Shown here piece by piece: positions 1 through 7,274 of a stretch of DNA of 23,681 nt. The stretch spans positions 1 through 23,681 of the IMG/VR virus record IMGVR_UViG_3300044960_000421; one strand, 5' to 3'. This DNA comes from a virus. Below the pieces are notes generated by a model. It had not been told where the DNA came from and did no database searches. It worked only from the letters and a program-made list of their open reading frames with translations. Numbering within the stretch: the stretch's first letter is position 1; every line of letters begins with the position of its first letter. The position numbers and the translations under genes were made by a program.

Positions 1-2
1 GC

Positions 3-182
3 GCTTGCGGCAGCACGCTGTATGCCAGCCTGATGCAGCGCACCGAAGGCTTCATCCGTCTGCGCTGCGCGGACTGCGAGACGGACGTGCTCCTGGCGCG
101 TTGGGTGTTCGACCTCATCACGCTGGATACCCCCAAATGCTATGACGTGTTAGAGAAAAGAGGGGGTGTGGGGGAGCTATAA
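3..182 (+). CDS. 3' end of a zinc-ribbon protein, cut by a transposon end
   Basis: An open frame enters from the left edge and stops at TAA 180-182. About 49 residues look genuine: a CGSTLY segment, then CADC and a later KCYD, a cysteine spacing typical of small phage zinc-ribbon or treble-clef proteins. The last residues (VLEKRGGVGEL) are encoded by the transposon left end beginning near 149, so the natural C-terminus is lost and the stop codon is transposon-borne. The start lies outside the window and the family cannot be named. It probably belongs to the phage region upstream of the packaging genes. Seen: reading frame, cysteines and junction. Inferred: zinc binding. Confidence 0.5.
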   Translation, partial: ACGSTLYASLMQRTEGFIRLRCADCETDVLLARWVFDLITLDTPKCYDVLEKRGGVGEL

Positions 183-265
183 TCCCCCGCTCTTCAGAGC
201 GGGGATACATGGACTCCTCCACGCCGCCCGGTTCTGGCGGCAAAGCATGGTGAACAGCCATTTTG

Positions 266-274
266 TGGTATAAT
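266..274 (+). promoter_or_regulatory. Extended -10 promoter in the transposon left end
   Basis: TGGTATAAT is a perfect extended -10 box. The surrounding TTTGTGGTATAATCC aligns with TCTGTGGTATACTCC at the start of the complete tnpB on the minus strand (11699-11713) and with TGTGCTATGCT upstream of the third tnpB. The promoter is thus a shared left-end feature. The -35 region (CATGGT, 246-251) is weak. Predicted start near 281, reading through the structured right end at 423-512. Confidence 0.5.
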
Positions 275-422
275 CCTCGTCGGGAACATGGTTTCCCGCG
301 CACCTTGAAACTCGGAGTAGGGGGTTCCACCCGGCAGTCGGGTGGGTAAAACTCTGAACGAACACCCGTGGGAGAGTCTGTGCTGAAACGCCACCTCCCA
401 GATACGGAGTCAAGGTCATTCT

Positions 423-512
423 GGCTCGGACGGAGCCTTCGGGGATGGATAGCGCAACGGCGCTTCCGTGAGAACCGAGAAGCCTTGGACTTACAGTCCG
501 AGGAGTCGTCAC
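423..512 (+). ncRNA. Stand-alone omega-RNA-like right end
   Basis: The 90 bases fold into three short helices also present at 943-1031 and 21625-21538 (minus). Helix 1 is GGCTC/GAGCC (423-437). Helix 2 is AGCGC (451-455) with GCGCT (460-464), where the other copies have ACGGC/GCCGT. Helix 3 is CCTTGGAC (483-490) with GTCCGAGG (496-503), where the others have CCCCGTTC/GAACGGGG. It ends GTCGTCAC. In the intact element this segment overlaps the tnpB stop codon and forms the right end, where TnpB omega-RNA scaffolds lie in characterised IS200/IS605 elements. The following bases (513 onward) would be the guide. Structure is seen; function is inferred. Confidence 0.55.
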
Positions 513-513
513 A

Positions 514-870
514 AGTCGCACTGTCAAGCGAGGCAAGGAGGCCCGGCATTTGCACAACCTCTGGCCCTACGCCCGCTTCCGCTCCCTGCTGGGGTACAAG
601 GCGGCGCTCAAGGGGGTGCAGGTGGTCGCCGTTGACCCCCGCGACACCTCCAAGACGTGCAGCCGGTGCGGGCATTGCGACGGGGCCAACCGCAAGAGCC
701 AAGCCCTGTTTCGCTGCCAACGGTGCGGGTATCAGCAAAACGCCGACCTGAACGCATCCGCCAACATCGCCCAGAGAGCGGGCTCGACGGGCGCGGGCCG
801 CCGTAACACGGCCCAGATTTTGGGAATCTCTACTCTGCATCGTCCCTTCCCGAAAGCCCACGCGCTTTAG
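514..870 (+). pseudogene. tnpB: tnpB C-terminal fragment (element 1)
   Basis: The frame reads TVKRGKEARHLHNLWPYARF and continues through a typical OrfB/TnpB C-terminus: the YKAALKGVQVV segment, the VDPRDTSKTC zinc-finger start, CSRCG and CQRCG cysteine pairs, then NADLNASANIA carrying the third RuvC aspartate. The first two RuvC catalytic residues and the whole N-terminal RNA-binding part are missing, so it cannot encode an active nuclease. It is cut on its left by the tnpB-less element ending at 512. The stop (TAG 868-870) lies in the loop of the right-end hairpin. It resembles the broken tnpB at 22918-23493 more than the two long copies. The upstream half is absent from the window. Confidence 0.85.
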
Positions 871-885
871 CCGTGGGATTGTTAC
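803..885 (+). ncRNA. Right end / omega-RNA-like tail of tnpB element 1
   Basis: A terminal hairpin pairs CCCACG (857-862) with CGTGGG (872-877), and the element ends ATTGTTAC at 885. GTAACA at 803-808, still inside the tnpB frame, is complementary to the terminal TGTTAC (880-885). Equivalent pairs with different but matching bases exist in the other tnpB elements of this window. The hairpin-plus-end is repeated as solo copies at 9451-9489 and, more diverged, 18154-18192. Assignment as an omega-RNA 3' end is inferred from position. Confidence 0.5.
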
Positions 886-918
886 CACGCTGGAGACTGC
901 CAAGAAGCAGGAGGAAGC

Positions 919-1590
919 ATGAACGATCTACAGGCGCTTTTAGGCTCGGCCGGAGCCTGCGGGGATGGGTACGGCGGGGGCCGTCCCGTGAGAACCGCGA
1001 AGCCCCGTTCTTTAGAACGGGGAGTCGTCACTGTGCTACTGGCTGAGCAGTGGTTTCAATGTTTGAGGGCCTGGAGAACCAAGACCGTGTGCCTGCCGCG
1101 TCCGGGCCACAGGGCATCCCACGCCGCATACATCCGCCGATCTGGTCGCTGCTCTGTGTGTCGCGCGGCTCGTGTGGCCGAATATGAGGCGCACTTCGCG
1201 CTGGCTATCTCGTCAGGCCGCAACCCCAAACCCGTCATCCGCGCTATAGCCGCTGAGCTAGGCACTCGTCCGGTAGCAGTCAAGCGACATTTCTCGCTAC
1301 ACGTAGACTATAGCCCACTACAGCCGCTGGTAGGAGAATGGGCCAGCGGTGGGGTTGAGTATGTGGAGACCCCAATTGGCTGGGTGCTGGCTAGCAAGCT
1401 AATGCGGGCGATTCGGGAGAGCTCTGAGGCTGAACTATTGCTAAGCGCTATTCGCAAGAAACATAGAAAAACCCTGTTGAACAAAGGCTTTTTTCGTAAC
1501 GAAAAAACGCGGCGAATAGGTCAGGCTTTGCTAGAAATCCACGAGGCCTTGACTTACTCCTCACTTTTTACTATATTTTCTCTAAGATAG
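919..1590 (+). CDS. Hypothetical HTH-like protein with transposon-derived N-terminus
   Basis: A strong ribosome site (AGGAGG) precedes ATG 919. After about eight residues the frame crosses an 89-base solo transposon right end (943-1031), so residues ~9-38 are encoded by transposon sequence. Real-looking protein resumes near residue 70: RSGRCSVCRAARVAEY, a basic stretch with a CxxC pair, then IAAELGTRPVAVKRHF, which looks like a helix-turn-helix, and a basic C-terminal third rich in K and R. Its place just before the small terminase suggests a DNA-binding late regulator or packaging accessory, but no family is recognised. The 3' part (1440-1590) is AT-rich and holds a palindrome and a promoter. 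Whether the fused N-terminus is translated, or translation restarts internally, is unknown. Confidence 0.5.
   Translation: MNDLQALLGSAGACGDGYGGGRPVRTAKPRSLERGVVTVLLAEQWFQCLRAWRTKTVCLPRPGHRASHAAYIRRSGRCSVCRAARVAEYEAHFALAISSGRNPKPVIRAIAAELGTRPVAVKRHFSLHVDYSPLQPLVGEWASGGVEYVETPIGWVLASKLMRAIRESSEAELLLSAIRKKHRKTLLNKGFFRNEKTRRIGQALLEIHEALTYSSLFTIFSLR
943..1031 (+). repeat. Solo right end of the tnpB-3 type
   Basis: The 89 bases match the right end of the intact element (21538-21625, minus) and the copy at 423-512. Helices: GGCTC/GAGCC (943-957), ACGGC (971-975) with GCCGT (980-984), CCCCGTTC (1003-1010) with GAACGGGG (1015-1022), ending GTCGTCAC at 1031. No left end is next to it. It lies inside the coding frame that begins at 919. 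If processed from that mRNA it would form an omega-RNA scaffold whose guide starts at 1032. Confidence 0.65.
1489..1507. promoter_or_regulatory. Perfect 19-base palindrome upstream of the late promoter
   Basis: TTTTTTCGT and ACGAAAAAA flank a single A. The site ends 42 bases upstream of the -35 box at 1549, inside the 3' part of the preceding gene. It could be an activator or repressor site, or a bidirectional hairpin. There is no direct evidence of binding. Confidence 0.35.
1549..1577 (+). promoter_or_regulatory. Candidate late-operon promoter
   Basis: TTGACT (1549-1554) is separated by exactly 17 bases from TATATT (1572-1577), a good sigma-70-type match in an AT-rich pocket of otherwise GC-rich DNA. 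Predicted start is near 1584, upstream of the terminase gene and immediately before an intrinsic terminator. It is the best promoter seen ahead of the 20-kb structural operon. Confidence 0.6.
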
Positions 1591-1600
1591 GCGCAAGCTA

Positions 1601-1625
1601 ACTCGGGGAATAGCCCGAGTTTTTA
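1601..1625 (+). terminator. Intrinsic terminator in the late-operon leader
   Basis: ACTCGGG (1601-1607) pairs perfectly with CCCGAGT (1614-1620) around a GAATAG loop and is followed by a T-rich tract (TTTTTATTT). It ends the gene at 919-1590, but also lies ~20 bases after the predicted start of the late promoter and directly before the small-terminase ATG. Confidence 0.8.
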
Positions 1626-1628
1626 TTT

Positions 1629-2108
1629 ATGCCACGATTGAGCAAAGAAACCTGGGCCGACATCCGCGCTGAACGCGAGGCTGGAGCATCATTTCCCGAA
1701 CTCGCAGCCAAGTGGGGTGTTTCTCACCAGGCAATACAGAAACGCGCCAAGTCTGAGGGATGGGGCGACGGCACCAACGTTGCAGAAGTGATTCGGCGCA
1801 AGGTTGCAGAAAAGGTTGCAAGAGTAGTTGCAGACTACAACCCCCAAAAAAGAGCCGCTGCCATCGACGCTGCCGCGGAACGCAGCGCTGAGGTAGTCCG
1901 TAAACACCAGGCCGAGTGGGAAGACCACCGGGCCCGCTTCGGCAGCGTGCCTAATGATTTCGAGGACGGCAAGCTGGCTAAAATCAGCGCTGAAATGCTC
2001 AGAATACGCCAGGAGGCCGAGCGCCGTGCCTGGGGCCTAGACGATGCCGCAACGCAGCCCACCATCGTCATCGAGCGGAGCTACGGCAAAAAGCCTGACT
2101 TATCATGA
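1629..2108 (+). CDS. terS: Terminase small subunit (DNA recognition)
   Basis: A 159-residue protein whose N-terminus (MPRLSKETWADIRAEREAGA) is followed by a helix-turn-helix, SFPELAAKWGVSHQAIQKRA, at about residues 21-40. The middle is long and helical with many K, R, E and A residues, consistent with an oligomerising core. It ends four bases into the large-terminase start (ATGA overlap), the usual terS-terL order. The role is to bind the packaging site and hand DNA to the motor. The ribosome site is poor: only GAG from the terminator stem precedes ATG 1629, so translation may depend on read-through transcription or a leaderless message. The family call rests on HTH, size and position. Confidence 0.8.
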   Translation: MPRLSKETWADIRAEREAGASFPELAAKWGVSHQAIQKRAKSEGWGDGTNVAEVIRRKVAEKVARVVADYNPQKRAAAIDAAAERSAEVVRKHQAEWEDHRARFGSVPNDFEDGKLAKISAEMLRIRQEAERRAWGLDDAATQPTIVIERSYGKKPDLS

Positions 2109-3346
2109 AGCTCCATATCAAAATCCCCCCACCCGACCTGCACCAGGGCCAGCAGATGATTCTCGAGAACCCGGCGCGGTTCAAGGTCGTTTCTGCCGGG
2201 CGGCGGTTCGGCAAAACCCTGCTCGCCATCGAGTGGTTAGCGTTTGCGGGAGGTGGGGCGCTCGACGGCGCTTCGGTGGGGTTTTTCGCGCCCACCTACA
2301 AGCTACTGATGGAGGCTTGGAACGATTTTGAATATACCCTGACTCCCATCATGAAGCGCTCGAATAAAACCGAGATGCGTATGGAGCTAATCACGGGCGG
2401 CAAAATCGACTTCTGGACGCTAGAGGACAACAGCGCTGGGCGTGGCCGTAAATACCATCGAATCGTCATCGACGAGGCGGCGCACGCACGCAACCTCAAA
2501 AACATCTGGGAGCAATCGATTAGCCCGACGCTGACCGATTATCGCGGCGAGGCGTGGTTTATCAGCACGCCCAGCGGGGTGAACTTCTTTTACGAGCTAT
2601 TCCAGCGCGGCAATGACCCCGCGTACCCCGAGTGGGCATCATTCCAGATGCCTAGCACGATGAACCCACATCTACCGCTCGAGGAAATCGAGCAGCGGCA
2701 GCGTGAGCTCCCCGATTTGGTATTTCGCCAGGAATACCTGGCCGAGTTCGTGAACTTCGGCGGTGGGCTGGTGAAGCCCGAGATGATTATTGAGGCACCC
2801 TGCCCGCCTAATCTGCCCATCGCGCTAGGCGTTGACCTGGCCATCAGCGAACGCGAGACCGCGGATTACACCGCTATCGTAGCAATGAGCCGCGACCCCG
2901 CAACTGGCATCATCTACATCAAGGAAGTTGAACGTTTCCGGGCGGCCTTCCACGAGATACTAAACCGCATCAAGGCCGCAGCGGCCCGCCATAATCCCCA
3001 CATTATCGCCATCGAACAAACGCAGTACCAGGCCGCTGTCGTGCAGGAACTTGCCCGCACCACCGCGCTACCGGTGCGCGGGATACGCCCGGCTCGAGAT
3101 AAACTAACCCGCTTCCTCCCGCTACTCACCCGCTTCGAGCAGCGCATGGTACGGCTCGACCCCGCTGGCTGCCCGGCGGCGTTCCGCGATGAGCTTCTGG
3201 CATTCCCCGAGAGCCAGCACGATGACATGGTAGACGCGGCTGCATATGCATTTCACGCGCTAGCTCCGGCTGTGCAGCCCACCACGCACCAGCCCATCAC
3301 CACCGGCCGATCCGCTACCATCCTCACCGGGAGCTTCCGCCTATGA
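2105..3346 (+). CDS. terL: Terminase large subunit (packaging ATPase and nuclease)
   Basis: A 413-residue packaging motor. Walker A is AGRRFGKTL (residues 31-39), Walker B is VIDEAAH (121-127), and the coupling motif is FISTPSG (152-158). The RNase H-like nuclease domain begins with LGVDLAISE (D244), followed by IAIEQTQYQ (E304) and HDDMVDAAAY (D373, D374, D377), giving the acidic triad. Length matches compact Mu gp28-like or terminase-6 proteins. It overlaps the gene before it (ATGA) and the portal gene after it (ATGA), so the three are probably translationally coupled. All key motifs are present, so it should be functional. It acts at the portal vertex of the procapsid, pumping and cutting DNA. 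Confidence 0.95.
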   Translation: MKLHIKIPPPDLHQGQQMILENPARFKVVSAGRRFGKTLLAIEWLAFAGGGALDGASVGFFAPTYKLLMEAWNDFEYTLTPIMKRSNKTEMRMELITGGKIDFWTLEDNSAGRGRKYHRIVIDEAAHARNLKNIWEQSISPTLTDYRGEAWFISTPSGVNFFYELFQRGNDPAYPEWASFQMPSTMNPHLPLEEIEQRQRELPDLVFRQEYLAEFVNFGGGLVKPEMIIEAPCPPNLPIALGVDLAISERETADYTAIVAMSRDPATGIIYIKEVERFRAAFHEILNRIKAAAARHNPHIIAIEQTQYQAAVVQELARTTALPVRGIRPARDKLTRFLPLLTRFEQRMVRLDPAGCPAAFRDELLAFPESQHDDMVDAAAYAFHALAPAVQPTTHQPITTGRSATILTGSFRL

Positions 3347-5544
3347 CCGACCCCATCCCCGCCCTCACTCCCCAGGAGCAGGCTGAGATGAAGCTCCTCC
3401 TGGGCGAGCGCCGTGCTGCTGTGGTACTGGCCGCCGCCCAGAAGCTGGCTAAGCCTCCCCCGGGCGAGCTCACCGGCCGCCAAGACCCCCACGTGTCGGG
3501 GGCCGGGCGGGCGCTGACGCAGGTAGTTGACCCGCGCAATGGTGGCCTCGAGCGCCTCTCTATCCAGACCCTCACCCGGCTGGCGCTTGACCCGCAGATT
3601 GGCGCAGCGCTCGAGATTATCAAGCTGCCGGTTCTCACCGTGCGCCCCGAGTTTCAGCACCCTGACCGCGTGGTGCGCGAGTTTCTGCAAAACGAGTTCG
3701 ACCGCGTGCGCATGCAGCTTATGCGCGACCTATTGACCGCGCTCGAGTACGGCTTTGTAGCGGCTGAGAAGCTATTTGCCTATGCAGACCGCACCATTGC
3801 CGACCCTAGCGGTGCAGTGCTCTGGCAAGCTCGAGCCGTAGTCTACGAGCGCATCAAAGCGATGCACCCGGCGGGCATTCAAATTGACACCGGGCCGCGT
3901 GGCGAGCCGATGGGATTCAAACAAATCGCAGGCGCGGATAGCGTTGTAGAAGTCCCTGAGGAAAAGGCGTTGATTTACACGCACGGGCTCGAGTTCGGCA
4001 ACCGCTACGGCAACCCCCGCACCCGCCGCGCTTATGTGCCATGGTGGTGGCAGCAACTCATTTATCAGTTTGCCAACCGCTACTTCGAGGACCAGTCCAT
4101 CCCCCAGCGCAAGATTTTCTACGAGCCCAACCCCCAGCCTACCGACCCCGGCGACCCGAACGCGCCCATTACCGACCCCAACCAGCAGGCTGCCGCAAGG
4201 CTTGCGGAGGAAAGCCGCTCGGGAGCGGCTGCGGTGCTGCCGCTCCAGGCCGTGCAGCAATCCGATGGCTCGATTCGCTACGAGCGCGGCTGGGATTTGG
4301 AATATCTGCAAGGCCCGAATAAGCAGAGCGAGTTTACAACCTACATCGACCACCTCGACCTGAAGAAGCTCAGAGCCATGTTCGTGCCGGAAAAAATCGC
4401 CGCCACCACCGCCACCGGGGGCGGGGCCTACAACATGGTGGAATCGCTGGCCGACTTCTTCTTGATGAGCGAGGAAGCTCTGCTCGAGGAACTGCTCGAT
4501 GCCATCGCGAAAAGCTGGGCCAGGCCTCTAATCGATTACAACTTCGGCCCGGGCGTGCCCGACGCTGTTTTTGCCCCTACCAAACTGAGCAACTCCAACA
4601 AGGCATTTTTGCAGGATTTGTTCAAAAGCACGATTTTACCGCCTCTACTGCAGGGCTACGGCCCCGCGCCGCAGTTCGATATTGAGGCCATCGCTAACGA
4701 GCTAAAAGTGCCCCTGAAAACCTCAAGCGAGCCCGACACGGTGCGCGAAACCCGCGCTGCTGACACGCCCGATGGCGTAGACGAGATTACGCGGCAGGCG
4801 TTCACACGCCGCCCCCGCCCCCGCGTGCGCTTCGAAGACATCCCCGGCGTGCGTAAACCGCGCTACAACCGCACCTGGGAGACGATGGCCGCCGAGTTCC
4901 AGCAGGCTGTAGCTGAGGTTTACGATGAATGGCTGGCCGTGGCAGCGCGGGCGCTCAGAGGCGCAACGCCGGACAACGCAGCGGCTTTGCTCGACGAGCA
5001 GATAGCCGAACTCGAGCGACGCATCCTCAGCGCGTATCGCGCCAACCTACCCGAGGCGCACGGCGCTGGCTACGGAGATGCATTATCCCCTCAAGCCCTC
5101 GCGGCTCTGGCCGATCGTATGGCCCAGGCCGAAAAAACCATAAAAGAGGAGGTGCTGCCTGCACTGAAAAACAAGCTGTTTTCCGACATCATCCAGGCCG
5201 AAGTAGACCCAGGCGAGCTAGACGGGCTTATCCGCATCCGCATGGGCCTCATCACCCGCGCCGCCGGTGGTCAGTACTGGTCAACGCTGCTAGGCGGCTG
5301 GATTGACCACCGGCGCGAGCTAGAAGCCGCTGGCAGAGCCACCAAAATCCGCTGGCGACTCGACAACGAGGCCAGCCATTGCCCTGATTGCCTGGCCTGG
5401 GCTGGGGAGTACGACAGCGTAAATCAGCTTCCCGCCATCCCGGGCGACGGCACCAGTCAGTGCGGCTGGAACTGCCGCTGCTGGCTCGAGGAATACAACC
5501 CCGAGACCGGCGAATGGCAGCGCCGCATTGCCGATTTGTTCTGA
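3343..5544 (+). CDS. Portal protein (Mu gp29/DUF935 type) fused to a MuF minor head domain
   Basis: A 733-residue protein. Residues ~1-480 resemble Mu gp29-type portals: an RYGNPRTRR...PWWWQQLIYQFAN segment, then KIAATTATGGGAYNMVESL and SWARPLIDYNFGP, family hallmarks. A Pro/Asp-rich insert (PNPQPTDPGDPNAPITDP) lies between them. From ~500 the sequence becomes a MuF/SPP1 gp7-like minor head protein: helical, then a cysteine cluster at C680, C683, C707, C711 and C713 (CPDC...CGWNCRC) and a WLEEYNPETGEW end. In Mu the two activities are separate adjacent genes (29 and 30). There is no stop or frame break between the domains. The portal forms the dodecameric DNA gate; MuF proteins sit inside the capsid. 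Confidence 0.85.
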   Translation: MTDPIPALTPQEQAEMKLLLGERRAAVVLAAAQKLAKPPPGELTGRQDPHVSGAGRALTQVVDPRNGGLERLSIQTLTRLALDPQIGAALEIIKLPVLTVRPEFQHPDRVVREFLQNEFDRVRMQLMRDLLTALEYGFVAAEKLFAYADRTIADPSGAVLWQARAVVYERIKAMHPAGIQIDTGPRGEPMGFKQIAGADSVVEVPEEKALIYTHGLEFGNRYGNPRTRRAYVPWWWQQLIYQFANRYFEDQSIPQRKIFYEPNPQPTDPGDPNAPITDPNQQAAARLAEESRSGAAAVLPLQAVQQSDGSIRYERGWDLEYLQGPNKQSEFTTYIDHLDLKKLRAMFVPEKIAATTATGGGAYNMVESLADFFLMSEEALLEELLDAIAKSWARPLIDYNFGPGVPDAVFAPTKLSNSNKAFLQDLFKSTILPPLLQGYGPAPQFDIEAIANELKVPLKTSSEPDTVRETRAADTPDGVDEITRQAFTRRPRPRVRFEDIPGVRKPRYNRTWETMAAEFQQAVAEVYDEWLAVAARALRGATPDNAAALLDEQIAELERRILSAYRANLPEAHGAGYGDALSPQALAALADRMAQAEKTIKEEVLPALKNKLFSDIIQAEVDPGELDGLIRIRMGLITRAAGGQYWSTLLGGWIDHRRELEAAGRATKIRWRLDNEASHCPDCLAWAGEYDSVNQLPAIPGDGTSQCGWNCRCWLEEYNPETGEWQRRIADLF

Positions 5545-5551
5545 GGGAGCC

Positions 5552-5872
5552 ATGGTAGACACGCTAGAAAAAATCCAGATTGAGCAGCAGGTGCAGCGGG
5601 CGGCGCAGTTGCTCGAGGCTCTACCCCTCGAAGTGCGGGTAGACCTGTGCAGCAGAGTGCTGCTACTGAGCCTGCAAGAGGCCGAGCAGAAAAAGCAGCA
5701 ATCTCCGCTGGGCACTGCCGTAAAAGTGGCGCTCTCGCAAGACCAGCGCCCGGTGGCTACGCTTTTAGCATTTGCCGGGCCGGGTGCGCCACATATCGCA
5801 AAAGCGCTAGACGGGATTATCCAGTACATCAGGAGCCTGGAGGCCCACCTAGCAGGAGGTAAGCATGAGTGA
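5552..5872 (+). CDS. Small hypothetical head-region protein
   Basis: 106 residues starting at ATG 5552 with GAGGGAG upstream. The N-terminal half is strongly helical (MVDTLEKIQIEQQVQRAAQL, then LLLSLQEAEQKKQQ). The C-terminal half includes LLAFAGPGAPHIAKALDGII. There is no signal peptide or membrane segment. It lies eight bases after the portal stop and overlaps the protease gene by eight bases, so it is part of the head operon. Such small helical proteins between portal and protease are common in Mu-like phages, but the family is not recognised. Confidence 0.7.
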   Translation: MVDTLEKIQIEQQVQRAAQLLEALPLEVRVDLCSRVLLLSLQEAEQKKQQSPLGTAVKVALSQDQRPVATLLAFAGPGAPHIAKALDGIIQYIRSLEAHLAGGKHE

Positions 5873-7262
5873 AATTCTACAGTATCTACAACAAGCCCTT
5901 GACGCGGCCAACGCTGCGGGGGATGTGGACACCATCGCGGCTATCGCAGCGCTGATGAAGAAGGTCAACGCCACTGCGGACGATGCCCCCGAGCCCGCCC
6001 CAATGCCTCCTACGGCCGCTACAACCCCCCTAGAAGCCGCTCCAACGGAGGCCCCGCAGCCTACCATTGGCCCCCTATACGAAGCGGCTCAAAACGCGTT
6101 ACAACTTTACCCGAATCACGAGTACCTGGGGGAGGATGCCGAGAGCGTTACCATCTCGGTCACCGACGATCAGGGCGTGGAGACTATCTGGCGCGTCCCG
6201 GTAACGGTTGACGCCGATGGCAATGCCACGCTGGGTGAGCCCGAACAGATCGTGCAGGAGCCGGAGGAACCCCCCTCGCCGCCCCCTCAACCCGTCCAGG
6301 TTCGCCGTCGGGCGTTGCTGTCTCTCATTGGGCCGCGTCTGCTCGAAAGTGCCAACACCAATAACGAGGTGTGGGTGAATATCGTCAACTTGGGCGAGTA
6401 CGAACATCCCGAGTACGGCACTATCGTGTTTACCGAGGAGCATTTCCGCCAATGGAAAGCGAATCTCGAGCGCGGTGTGATGGGCGGACGATGCGAGAAC
6501 GGGCGGCCGTGCATAGCGACCGACTACGGCCACGCGATGGACGAGAATCTGCCCCCCGAGATGCAGAAAGCCTCGGGCTATATCAAAGATTTGAAACTTG
6601 AAGGGAGCCGCGTCTACGCTTTAGTAGAGTTCACCCCCCGCGCGCTGGAGGGCATCAAAAACAAAGAGTGGAGTTGGTTCAGCGTCTCCGTGGTGGATTC
6701 CCTCCTCGACCAGCGCACCGGCCAGGACGTAGGCAGCGCTTTGCTCGGTGGCGCGCTTACTAATCGACCCTACATCCCCGATCTGGAGCCCATCCGGCTC
6801 ACTGACTTACGGCCCTCTCGAGCTACGCAGCTACAACGTGAGCTAGCAGCTCGTGAAGCGGAAATCGTCCGCCTCAAGCGCGAGAAATACGATGCTGAGG
6901 TGAAGGCCACGCTAGCCGCCCTGGAGCAGGCCCGCATCCCCCCGAGCGTGATCGGGCTGGTGCGCCTCCTGCTCGAGGCCGACTACGAGGCCAAACCCAC
7001 CATCAAGCTCGCACGTGGCGGGCGGGAGCAACACCTCACCCCCGGCAAAGCGGCAATCGAGGCCCTTATGGAGCTAGCCCGCGTTGGCTTGGTGCCCGCC
7101 GGTGAACGCACCGGCAAACCCACCGACCCCGGCGGCATCACCCTCGAGCAGGCTGTAGCCGAGGTTGAGGCAGAGTGGCAAAAAGCTGGAAAACGTAACT
7201 ACCGGCGCAAAGACTTGTACCTCGCAGCACGGCGCAAATACCCGCACCTGCGCGAGAACTAG
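5865..7262 (+). CDS. Mu gpI-like prohead protease / scaffold
   Basis: 465 residues with a clear ribosome site (AGGAGGT). Order: a short helical head (1-38), a proline-rich linker (41-68), an acidic region (70-130), a second proline linker (134-144), then the protease-like core from ~165. Core features are ATDYGHAM with candidate catalytic H223, WFSVSVVD with S273/S275, and LGGALTNRPYI (N300, P302), as in Mu gene I proteins. A charged coiled coil follows (~318-355, QLQRELAAREAEIVRLKREK), then a helical basic tail, fitting an internal scaffold made in frame with the protease. It should process the procapsid and itself. The ~145-residue N-terminal extension is unusual compared with Mu gpI. Confidence 0.8.
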   Translation: MSEILQYLQQALDAANAAGDVDTIAAIAALMKKVNATADDAPEPAPMPPTAATTPLEAAPTEAPQPTIGPLYEAAQNALQLYPNHEYLGEDAESVTISVTDDQGVETIWRVPVTVDADGNATLGEPEQIVQEPEEPPSPPPQPVQVRRRALLSLIGPRLLESANTNNEVWVNIVNLGEYEHPEYGTIVFTEEHFRQWKANLERGVMGGRCENGRPCIATDYGHAMDENLPPEMQKASGYIKDLKLEGSRVYALVEFTPRALEGIKNKEWSWFSVSVVDSLLDQRTGQDVGSALLGGALTNRPYIPDLEPIRLTDLRPSRATQLQRELAAREAEIVRLKREKYDAEVKATLAALEQARIPPSVIGLVRLLLEADYEAKPTIKLARGGREQHLTPGKAAIEALMELARVGLVPAGERTGKPTDPGGITLEQAVAEVEAEWQKAGKRNYRRKDLYLAARRKYPHLREN

Positions 7263-7274
7263 GAGGAGAAAACT

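Larger units (their letters stand above)
149..512 (+). mobile_element. tnpB-less IS200/IS605-type element (left end plus right end)
   Basis: The first ~78 bases (149-226) are nearly identical to the reverse complement of 22839-22917, the left end of the intact tnpB element at 21538-22917, including a hairpin with a TTCA loop at 185-204. The last 90 bases (423-512) match that element's right end. The ~200 bases between encode no credible protein; they hold an extended -10 promoter (266-274) and a possible hairpin at 332-351 (CCACCCG pairing CGGGTGG). The unit is therefore an internally deleted, MITE-like derivative that kept both ends and a promoter but no transposase or nuclease. It breaks the zinc-ribbon gene on its left and abuts a tnpB fragment on its right. 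Confidence 0.7.
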
